64,000 bases of DNA from Emiliania huxleyi CCMP1516 (Eukaryota; Haptophyta; Isochrysidales; Noelaerhabdaceae): assembly GCF_000372725.1 (NCBI RefSeq), contig NW_005200659.1, forward strand, positions 79,947 to 143,946, written 5' to 3'. This document shows, in pieces, positions 39,785 to 49,116 of the stretch. The notes under the pieces were generated by a model, which saw only the letters and a list, made by a program, of their open reading frames with translations, did no database searches and was not told where the DNA came from. Every line of letters starts with the position of its first letter. Positions within the stretch are counted from its first letter, which is position 1. Made by a program: the position numbers and the translations under genes.

Positions 39785-39866
39785 GCAAACAGATGCTCGC
39801 AAAAAGAATTCTACGAACATCTCCAAGTGCTCGCAAGTGCTCCCTTGGGTTGTCTGTTTTCTTTCT

Positions 39867-40021
39867 GAAGGTTGCAGCGAGAATCGGAGAGAGACTGCGA
39901 AGAGAGATAGGAAGAGGCGGACGCCCCAGGGTGGGCGACGGCTAGCGCACCACACCCCTCTCCTTAAAATCCCTGTGTGGTGGCGGCGTGCCGTCCTCCC
40001 ATCCCTCCCTTGGGTTGGCTG
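39867..40021 (+). repeat. Dispersed ~155-bp repeat, copy 2
   Basis: Same unit as at 11530; head-to-tail with copy 3 in the upstream region of the ClpR-like gene. Confidence 0.8.
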
Positions 40022-40064
40022 TTTCTTTCTTTCTTTTCCCCCTTGGGTTGTCTGTTTTCTTTCT

Positions 40065-40244
40065 GAAGGTTGCAGCGAGAATCGGGGAGAGACTGCGAAG
40101 TCCGAAGAGAGATAGGAAGAGGCGGACGCCCAAGGGTGGGCGACGGCTAGCGCACCACACCCCTCTCCTTAAAATCCCTGTGTGGTGGCGGCGTGCCGTC
40201 CTCCCATCAAGGTCCCATCCCTCCCTTGCGCCTTGGGTTGTCCG
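40065..40244 (+). repeat. Dispersed ~155-bp repeat, copy 3
   Basis: Same unit with a small insertion (gaagtccgaagag) and a duplicated ggtcccatccctccc at the end. Each unit is preceded by a CCCTTGGGTTGTCTGTTTTC segment, giving a ~200-bp tandem period. Confidence 0.8.
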
Positions 40245-40429
40245 TTTTCTTTCTTTCTTTTTTGTTTTCTTTCTTTTCTTTCTTTTCTCCAAGTGCGGCC
40301 CTCTGACAGCTGCCTCTCGCCCTCACGCCTTGCCATCCCTGCTCTCACGGCCTCACTCACCAAAGTCCCGCGCAACACGCCAGAGGGATGCCTTGCGCGC
40401 TCTCGCCAGTACCCCCCCCCCTCCCCCCC

Positions 40430-42171
40430 TCACTCCGTGGCCTTCTTCTTCTTCCCTCGTTTCGTGCTCCTGCCCACCAGGGCGAGCGCCGACTCTTTGA
40501 GCTGGTAGCGGTCTGGCACGTCCTCCTCGTCGTCGTCCGGGCCGGACCGCTCGTCCTCCTCCGCCTCGTCGTCGTGGCTCGGCGCCACTCGGAAGCCGCT
40601 GCTGGGGGTCATCCGGCGCGCAGCCTCGGGCGGCACCGCCTCGACCGGGCCGAGCAGTTCGGCGTGGTGCTCCGACTCCTCGAGGAAGGCGGCGGCGACG
40701 ATCGACAGCTTCGTCTCGATTTGCCTCAGGTGGTCGAGCAGCGTCTCGTCCGAGAGCGGCGCGGTGTTCTCGTCGTCCACCTTGACCGGCGCCAAGGTGT
40801 CCATGAGGTGCTGCACGGCCGCCTTGACGTTGACCTGCGTCCGCCAGAGCCGCTTCCACCGCTGCCGCTCCTTCTCGGTCGCGTCGCGCGAGTCGTTTGG
40901 CCCCCGCGCGGCCGCCTGCCCCTTGGCTTGCTCCGCCTCGCCGAGCGCGTGCTGCAGCCGCTCTACCTCGGCCTGCTCGCGCGCGTTCGCCTCGCGCAGC
41001 TCCTCGATCCTCCCCTCCGCATCGCTCTTCATTGCGAGCAAGCTCTGGTGCGTCTCCTCCTGGGTCGTGAACTTTTGGATCACCTCGTTCACGTCGGCCA
41101 CACCGGTCGCGTCCTTGATTTGGGAGAATGCCGCCTCATACGCCGCGATCTTGTGGCGCTCCAGCTCGATGAGCTTTAGGGTCGTCTCGGCGCTCGCCCG
41201 GGCCGACTCCGTCCCGCTCTTTCCCGGCGCCTCGAGCCGGCCAGCGCGGCGCTCCTGCTCGGCGGGGCGGGGCGGCTCGGTTGCATAGATCATCGGCCGG
41301 GGATTGGGGCCCCCCGCACACGCTCGCGCCTTTTCGCTCTTGTCGAGCTCGTCCACTTTCTGCTGCTTTGACTGCAGCACCTTGCGGCGCTGCTGCAGCT
41401 CGCCCTCTCGCGACCTACGCTCCTCGGCGATGATCGCCTCGAATTTGGAGAGCTCCTGCTTTGCGGCTTGCTTGGACATGTGTGCGTCGTGCGAGAGCAG
41501 CAAGAGCTGCTCGTACTCGCTCTCCTGCGTCCGCACGCGCACGCTCGCTGAGCGGCGTGCACACGGTGGGGCGTGCATTGACGGCCGCGCTGGTGGCCGC
41601 CCGTCGGTGGCAGCGATCTCTCTCTCCCGAGCTCGCGCTCCTTTTGTGCCAGCTTCTCCTCGATGGTTTGCAGCTCAGCGGGGTAGTTGACGCGCTCGCG
41701 CTTGAGCCGCGAGATGATCTGCTCATAAGTGAGCCGGCAGCGATGCGCCTCGTCGTATCGCTGCGCCTGCGCCACCAGATCCTCCTCTGCTCGCGCCAGC
41801 TGGGTTTGCGGCGACTCGTCGCCCGTGAACTTTTGCAACTGCAGCGCCTTGAGCTTGTTGGACAGCTGCTCCGCCTGCCTGCGCTTGCGCGAATTGGAGT
41901 CGTGCAGCTTATCGTGCCGCTTCCTCAGGTCGATGATCTGAGCGTCAAGGCGCTTCAGCTCCGCCTCCGTCTCCTCTTTGCTCTGCGGCGCGAGCGAGTT
42001 GCGCAGCCTCGACGCTGAAAAGCTTCCGAGGTTCAGGTCCTTGGTGAAGAGCAGGGCGGGATTCTCGGAGGAGGCCTTGCGCTGCTCCGCCAGCGCGTTG
42101 AATCGGCGCTGCAGCTCCGCGACCTCCTCCTCGTGCGTGCCCAGCGTCTTTGCGAGGCCCTGGCCGCCCAT
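40430..42171 (-). CDS. ODAD3: Outer dynein arm docking complex subunit 3 (CCDC151)
   Basis: Long coiled-coil protein from the ATG at 42171. Exon 1 carries EEEVAELQRRFNALAEQRKA and TYEQIISRLKRERVNYPAEL; an intron of about 120 bp (acceptor gcggacgcag near 41541) leads to ESEYEQLLLLSHDAHMSKQA. The diagnostic part is FSQIKDATGVADVNEVIQKF then TTQEETHQSLLAMKSDAEGR, matching the CCDC151/ODA10 pattern IK.ATGV.D..EV...F..QE.T rather than the ODAD1/CCDC63 form. The C terminus is acidic, ending in a Lys-rich tail. Such proteins anchor outer dynein arms to axonemal doublets, so the organism makes motile flagella at some stage. The exact donor of the first intron is unclear. Confidence 0.85.
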
Positions 42172-42682
42172 TGCGAGTTGTAACCGAAGCCGTTTTTCTC
42201 ACCCCTGTTGTTGTTTTGATTTCGCCCTTGTTTGTTTCTCTTGGCACCTTGGAGTGCTGGGGGGGGCGACAGGAGGAATGTGGCCCTGAGTTATGTGTAC
42301 GCCAACTCAGGGTGTGTGGCAGCCAGCTGGCTGTGTGTCTTGTGAGCTTGTTTGTGTCTGTGTGTCGCTCGTGCGTGTCGTCATCATCTGTCTTGCGTCC
42401 ACCCATACCGCGTTGGTGTCCAGTCCGAGCCTGGCTGTTCTTCACCTTTCTACCTACCTACCTACCTCTTGAGGGGAAATTGAGCACGGGGTTGGATGAG
42501 CCGTGGAGAGATTCGCTAAGGCCCCTCTTGTGATCGAAGAACCGAACGGCGCGAGGGCCCGCATCTTTGATTTGCTGTGTGAGTGAGTGTTGAGGTGATG
42601 TGAGCGAGCGTGCGCGCGGCGCGCGTGCCGTTTTGGGTCTCTTTTATTTATACCAGTGATGAAATAAAAACCCAAGAGAGGG
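42172..42682. other. Intergenic, promoter side of ODAD3
   Basis: No gene seen. It holds a (CTAC)n run at 42450-42466 and TG-rich stretches; T-rich compared with the genes. Confidence 0.4.
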
Positions 42683-43063
42683 GTGGGAGGGCGGGAGAAT
42701 CCAAAAAAAGCCGTCCAAAAAGCCACAAAAAGCCAGCGAGCCTCCCGTTACGCGATTGCTCGCGAAGCGCAGCATGATGTGCGTGGCCAGCGTGGGAGCA
42801 GGCCGGCGCCGACGCTGCCAGAACTAAGACGAGACCGCGACCGACGGACGGCGGCCCTGCGGGGGAGCCTCCGCGCGGTTGACGACGTCCTCGTGACTTG
42901 CCTTCAGAGCGACGAGGATCTCGCATGCTTTGAGGAGGCGCTCGGCGAACGGCTGCCAGAGATGGGCACGGATGCTGCAGCAGGGCGAGAGGCGAACGCC
43001 GAGAGTGCGGAGGCCGCACCGCGACTGGAGGCTGCAGCAGAGCAGCAGCGGGATGCGGATTAG
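42683..43063 (+). repeat. ~370-bp direct duplication, left copy
   Basis: Starts GGTGGGAGGGCGGGAGAATC. It can be read as TLPELRRDRDRR, then LQSDEDLACFEEALGERLPE, MGTDAAAGREANAESAEAAP and RLEAAAEQQRDAD-stop. The right copy begins 534 bp further on. The amino acids of the last 55 codons are nearly unchanged between copies, so a coding role is possible but not shown. Confidence 0.7.
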
Positions 43064-43216
43064 CATGTTAGCACTGCCGGCGCGCCACAGCGAGGCAGAG
43101 TGCTGCAAAGCGCGAGAGGCGTGGTGGTGGCATGGGTGGTGGGCTCCGGACTCGAGGCTGCGGAATGGGAAGGGGGCGGGGTGAGGAAGAGAGAGTGCGA
43201 TGTACTGAAAATCCGG

Positions 43217-43590
43217 GGTGGGAGGGCGGGAGAATCCAAAAGTCCAAAAAGCCACAAAAAGCCAGCGAGCCTCCCGTTACGCGATCGCTCGCGAAGCGCA
43301 GCATGATGCGTGGCCAGCGCGGGAGCAGGTAGGTCGGCGCCGACGCTGCCAGAACTAAGACGAGACCGCGACCGACGGCGGGCCGCGTGCTGGCGAGCAT
43401 CCGCGCTGCTGACGACGTGCTCGAGACTGACCTTCAGAGCGACGAGATTCTCGCATGCTTTGAGGAGGCGCTCGGCGAACGGCAGCCAGAGATGGGAACG
43501 GATGCTGCAGCAGGGCGAGAGGCGAACGCCGAGAGTGCGGAGGCCGCACCGCGACTGGAGGCTGCAGCAGAGCAGCAGCGGGAACATTCC
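43217..43590 (+). repeat. ~370-bp direct duplication, right copy
   Basis: Same unit; here the frame is open past the end of the unit to 43851, and the upstream part is one frame off relative to the left copy. Confidence 0.7.
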
Positions 43591-43949
43591 CTGCTTGCAC
43601 AGAAAACCGACTTTACCACGCGCCGCGCTCCTCGACTCTCTCGCACCCGCCCCGACCCACGCCCCTCACGAGATAGGCGGCTGCGACCCTGCCTGAGAGT
43701 GCGCAGCGGTGCCGCTGGCGTGCTCACACCACATCCACCCATCATGCCTGCATCATTCCTGCACGCACTGCCCGGTCTGGTCGGGGCGTGGGGCGAGATC
43801 TGGCATGGCGGCGCGCTTGAACTGAGCGCCTTCGATCGTCTAGGTAGGTAGAAAGGTGAAGAACAGCCAGGCGATCGTCTCGGCCACGCAAAAGCCCCCT
43901 TCACACTCCGGGAGCCGAACCCACCAAACACAGAGACCGGCGCGCCGAG

Positions 43950-46849
43950 ATGGTCAGGCTGCGCGACGCGCACTTCTTTCGGAAGGTCCCAGTCGACGTC
44001 TCGGAGGGGACCGCTGTGGGCGGACTCCTCTCCGTAGCCGCGGTCCTCGTAGCTTGCTGGCTCGTGTCGGAGGAGATTAGCGCATACAGCACAGCCAAGC
44101 TGACCACGCAGATGGCACTTGACCACACCGCGATGCCCTCGCCGCTCGGCCCTGCGGCGTACGAGTCGATCCGCGTCAACTTCAACATCTCGATGCTGCG
44201 CATCCCATGCCAGTACGCGACACTCTTCGTGTCGGACCACGTCGGCGCGCACAAGTCTGGCGGCGCGCGCAACATGCACAAGGTGCGGCTCGACCGGGAG
44301 GGACGCTCGCTGGGCATGTACTCTCCGCACCGCTATGCGGTGGCGGATGGCGGCCACCACGACGGCGACATGTCGGAGCACATCTTTCCGTGGCACAAGT
44401 CACAGCACGCGCAGGGCTCGGCCAAACACGCGGCCGAGACTGCAAAGGCGGGCCTCTCCGAGCAACAGCGCGAGAAGATCGACCCTGTGGAGGAGAACAT
44501 GAACCTCGGCTCCGCCGCGCCCAGGCGAGCCCTCATGTTTGGAGGCTTTGCCGCCATCGCCGCCGCCGCCGCCGATGAGCCCGCCTCTCCCGCCGCCGCC
44601 TCTCCCGCCGCCTCTCCCGCCGCCTCTCCCGCCGCCTCTCCCGCCGCTGCCTCTCCCGCCGCCGCCGCCGCCGCTGCCTCTCCCGCCGCCTCTCCCGCCG
44701 CTGCCTCTCCCGCCGCCGCCGCCGCCGCTGCCTCTCCCGCCGCCGCCTCCCCCGCTGCCTCTCCAGCCGCCGCCTCCCCCGCCTCTTCAGCCGCTGCCTC
44801 TCCTGCCGCCTCCCCGGCTGCAGCTTCTCCCGCCGCCGCCTCCCCCGCCGCCGCCTCTCCCGCCGCCGCCTCCCCCCCCGCCGCCGCCGCCGCATGGCCG
44901 NNNNNNNNNNNNNNNNNNNNNNNNNNNNNNNNNNNNNNNNNNNNNNNNNNNNNNNNNNNNNNNNNNNNNNNNNNNNNNNNNNNNNNNNNNNNNNNNNNNN
45001 NNNNNNNNNNNNNNNNNNNNNNNNNNNNNNNNNNNNNNNNNNNNNNNNNNNNNNNNNNNNNNNNNNNNNNNNNNNNNNNNNNNNNNNNNNNNNNNNNNNN
45101 NNNNNNNNNNNNNNNNNNNATGCTGCGCGAGTGCGAGACGTCCTGCGCTGCACGGGTGCGCGACATGAAGACGGTCAGCCGCATCGCCGCGTGCGCCGCG
45201 TGGAAGCTGTCTGGGGCTTGCGGGGCGTCCGCCGCTTTCATGGCGCGCGTCTGCTCCGGCACGTGCGACGGCGCGGCCGCGCCTGCGCCGGCCGATCCTC
45301 CGGCCGGCGGGGTGGCGCAAGTGCACGCCGACGACCTGAGCAGACAGCAGGGCACCGCTGCCGGCGAGGCAGGCGAGGGCGGCGAGGGCGAGCCGGCTGA
45401 GGCGGAGGGCGGCGCGGCGGCGCAGCTGGGGGTGCGCGGCTCGTGGCGCCCGGCTCTGGCTCCTTCTTCCACCGCCTCACCGCCCGCCGCCCGTGACTGC
45501 TGCAGGAGGGCTCGTATCGGCCGGGGCCGTATCAGCTGGACGACGGCACCGCGCTCGACGAGCAGGGCTTCCAGGCGCTCGCCAAGTCGAAGGCGGGCGT
45601 GATGGTCAACTTCTTCGCGCCGTGGTGCTTCTGGTCGCAGAAGCTCGTGCCGGCGTGGGAGGCGGTCGGGCGGCGGCTGCACGCGCGCGCCTACTCGCAG
45701 TCGTTTGCGTTTGTCCGCGTCGACTGCACGTCTGCAAAGGGGCGCGACCTGTGCCGCTCGCACTCCATCCACGCGTTCCCGACGGTGCGGACCTACCGCG
45801 GGAGCGTGCACGCCTTTGAGCCGTACGAGTACGGCCGCGAGGAGAACGTCATCTGGCTGCACATGGTCAAGATCGCGGCCGAGGTGGTGGTGCAGCGGAT
45901 GCACGACGTGCCCGCCGCCGAGCGGGAGGGGTTCGCCGAGCAGATCACGCACATCTCGGCGGACCTCAAGGCGGCGATGGAGCGGCGGCGGGAGGGGCTC
46001 GACGAGGACTGGTCCGAGGACGCGCTCGGGCCCGAGGAGGAGGTGGCGGAGGACCGCGAGCTGCTCGCGCAGATCGACGACGCGGCCTCGTCCATCCTCG
46101 CCGCAAAGGGGGTCGACATCAGCCACATCCTGCGCCACGCGAGGGAGGCGGGCTCCGAGGGCGCCGAGGCGCGCGCCGTGCGCGACGCCTCGTCGGACCA
46201 CGTCCTGGCGCTGCTGGCCGACGGCGCCAAGCAGCCGTCGCCGCTCGACGAGGACGGCTCGCCGCTCGAGATGTGGGAGGAGGAGGCCGGGCACGAGGGG
46301 TGCAACCTGTTTGGCTACGTCGAGGTCTCGCGCGCGCCGGGCACCATCCACCTCGCGCCGCACTCGAGCCGCCACTCGTTCGACTTTTCGCACGTCAACA
46401 CGTCGCACCACATCGACCACCTCTCCTTCGGCCTCGAGCTCGGCGCCATCGAGCGGCGCGGGCTGCCGCCCGACGTGCGCAAGCACCTGCTCTCGCTCGA
46501 CGGGCGCGCCTTCACCGCCGCGACGGCGCACCTCACGCAGGAGCACCACGTCAACATCGTCCCGACGCGATACCAGCCCGCCGGCTCCGTCGCGCACGTC
46601 GAGACGTACCAGTTCACCGCCACCTCCCACGCGCGCACCAAGGACACGCTGCCTTCGCTGCTCATCTCGTACGACGTCTCGCCCATCCAGGTCAACATCG
46701 CCGAGAGGCGCCAGCCCACCTCGGAGCTCGTCCTCTCCTTTTGCGCAATCATCGGTGGCGTCGTCGCCGTCTTTGGCATCATCGACGGCATGCTGTACAC
46801 CGGCTCCGCCGTCGTGCGGCAAAAGCTCTCCGCAGGCAAGCTGCACTGA
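43950..46849 (+). CDS. PDIL5-4: ER-vesicle (ERV/ERGIC) protein with ShKT and thioredoxin domains, PDIL5-4-like
   Basis: The N terminus (RLRDAHFFRKVPVDVSEGTA, then a helix LLSVAAVLVACWLVSEEI) is the ERGIC N-terminal domain. After it comes a long Ala-Ser-Pro repeat (44575-44900), the gap, and a Cys-rich part CAAWKLSGACGASAAFMARV/CSGTC typical of a ShKT domain. An intron ending tgactgctgcag (45504) precedes the thioredoxin domain (VMVNFFAPWCFWSQKLVPAW); its active site CFWS lacks the second Cys, as in plant PDI-C proteins. The C-terminal COPII-coated ERV domain has GCNLFGYVEVSRAPGTIH, HHIDHLSFG, YQFTATSHAR and SPIQVNIAERR, then the second membrane helix. Same architecture as plant PDIL5-3/5-4 apart from the ShKT insert. 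Probable ER/Golgi shuttle. Confidence 0.85.
44575..44900 (+). repeat. Ala-Ser-Pro coding minisatellite running into gap
   Basis: Units of 12-15 bp (GCCGCCTCTCCC and variants) code for SPAA/SPAAA between the ERGIC N domain and the ShKT domain. Its end is lost in the 219-N gap (44901-45119), which probably reflects repeat collapse. Confidence 0.85.
44901..45119. other. Assembly gap, 219 N
   Basis: Inside the coding repeat of the ERV/thioredoxin gene. Confidence 0.99.
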
Positions 46850-47123
46850 GAAGGCGGCCCGCCGGAGGAAGAGTCGAGCGAGCCGGCCAGGGGCTCGCGC
46901 CGGCTCGAGCGAAGGCAGCCGTGCACAGGGCAGCGGACGATGGATCGGTGAGCTCTGGGAGAGCGCTGTGACGAAGATCTTGTTTCCCGAGCAGGTGTAT
47001 GTTTTTTTTGCTTGGCGGGAACGCCGAATTTGGTTCCCCACAAAAACCGTCCAAACCCCCCGCTGCCAGCCGGTGCCGTTGCCGCCGCCTTCGCCGCCGA
47101 CGCCGCCTCTCCCTCCTCCTGCC

Positions 47124-49084
47124 ATGGCAGCGCCTGCCGTGGCTGCGCCTGCAGTGGCTGCTCAAAGCGACGACATGTGGGAGACGGCGGGGCACCCTTG
47201 GCTCGGCGTGCGAGTCGCGCGCCAGTTTGGCAAGCGCTGTGCACTCGGGACAATCGTCGCGTGGGCGCCGGCGGACGAGGCGGAGGGCGATCCAGCGCTC
47301 TGGCGAGCAGAGCACGACGACGGTGATGGGGAGGACCTGGAGGAGCACGAGGTCAGCGAGGCAGTGGCGCTCTACAAGGAGCACCCTGCGGCGGTCCGTT
47401 TCGAGGAGCGGGTGGCCAAGGGCGAGGAGAAGGCGGCGCGCGCGGCAGCCAAGGCGGAGAGGGAAGCTGCGCGAGCCGCCGCCAAGGCTGCGAAAGAGGC
47501 GGCCAAGGCCGCCAAGCAGGCCGAACGGGACGCCAAGGCGGCTGTCCGTGCGGAGGAGGAGGCGGCGAGGGCAGCCGCAAAGGCGGAGCGGGAGGCGGCG
47601 AGGGCGGCTAGGGAGGCGGCCAAGGCGGCCAAGGCGGCGGAAGCAAAGGAGAAGGAGAACGCCAAGCCGCCAAAGGCGCCGCGGCGCCCGCGATCGGCGT
47701 ACGAGTGCTACGCGGCCTCTGAGCGGCCAGCGGCGGCGACGGCAAACCCAGGGCTGCAGGCGCCGGATGTGACGAAGCTGCTCGCGGCGACGTGGAAGGG
47801 CATGAGCGACGAGGAGCGAGCTCCCTTCGCAGCCGCGGCGGAGGCGGACACGGCGCGGCACGATGCCGAGTGGGCCGAGTTTGAGAGGCTGTGCTTTGCG
47901 TGTGGGCTCGACCCGATCGAGGCGAGGGAGCAGCACAAGGTGAAGAAGACTTCCGCCGCCGCCGCCGCCGCCGCCACCGCCGCCACCACCACGGGTGCCG
48001 CCGCCGCGGATGCCCCCGCCTTCCCCACGGACGCTGCCGCCCCTCCCGCCGCCTCGTCGTCTGCCGCCGCCTCGACATCGGCTGCTGGATGCAGCTCGGC
48101 GGTGACAGAGGCGGTGGGGAAGAAGCACAAGGACGGCGAGCCGCTTCGGCAGCTGACGCTGCCCTTTGCGCCGTTGCGGGCGAGTGGCAGCAAGCGCCCC
48201 GCTCCCGATGGCGACGACGGCGGCGGCGGCGGCAAGGTGGCCCGGATTTCCACCGAGTGGTCGGATCGCGCGCTTGCGGCGATGCGGCTGCGAGAGGCCC
48301 TCAAGGTTGCCGACGCCGCGATCGCCGACGAGCCGCCGCATGCCGCATGCCCTGCGGCGGGCCGTCCCGACCCGTTCCACCTGCTGCCGCCGTGCGGATG
48401 GGTCGACGGCGGCCCCGCCGTCTGCGCCGCCGACGTGCTGGCGGCGTGGGACTTCTTCCAGACGCTCGGCGAGGGCGTGCTCAAGGTCTCGCCCTTCTCG
48501 GCGGCCGAGCTCAGCCAGGCGCTCACCCACCCCGGCGAGCCGCTCCTCCTCACCGAGGCGTCGGTGGCGCTGCTGCGGCTGCTTCTGGACCACTCCGCGC
48601 AGCTCGCCTCGGGCCAGGTGCCGCCGCCGGTCGACACGCGGGTCGTTGCGTCCACGCTCCAGCAACTGCCGCCGTCGGGGGTCGTCACGCGGACCAACTG
48701 GCCCGAGGTGCTCCGCTGCGTGGGCTGGCTGCTGCCAGAGTTCCACGGCGACCCCGCGTGCGAGGCGGCGCTGCTGGCGCTACAGGACTGCACGTACGCA
48801 GCGCTGCCTGGCGCCGAGCGGCTCGCGCTCTTCCGCGCACTCTGCGACGCGTGCCTCTCGACGGAGCCCGTGCGGGCCGCGCTGCGGGAGCGCGCCGAGA
48901 GGCACGCAGAGCTGTCCAAGCAGCACCGCGAGCTGCAGGCCGGCCTGACCAAGCAGCTCAAGGAGGCCATCGGCGCCATCGCGACGCCCGCCGACACGTC
49001 CTCGAAATTCGCGCTTGTCTTTCCGGCGATCGCAGCGCCGTCGGTCACCGTCCAGCACATGCCCGGCGAGGGCGGCGGCGACGG

Positions 49085-49116
<32 letters not shown>

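Noticed and set aside
45705-47100. Plus-strand frame extending upstream of the chromatin gene through the ERV/thioredoxin gene
   Set aside because: The upstream part is an Arg/Ser/Thr-rich shadow of the ERV/thioredoxin frame; the chromatin protein starts at the ATG at 47124.
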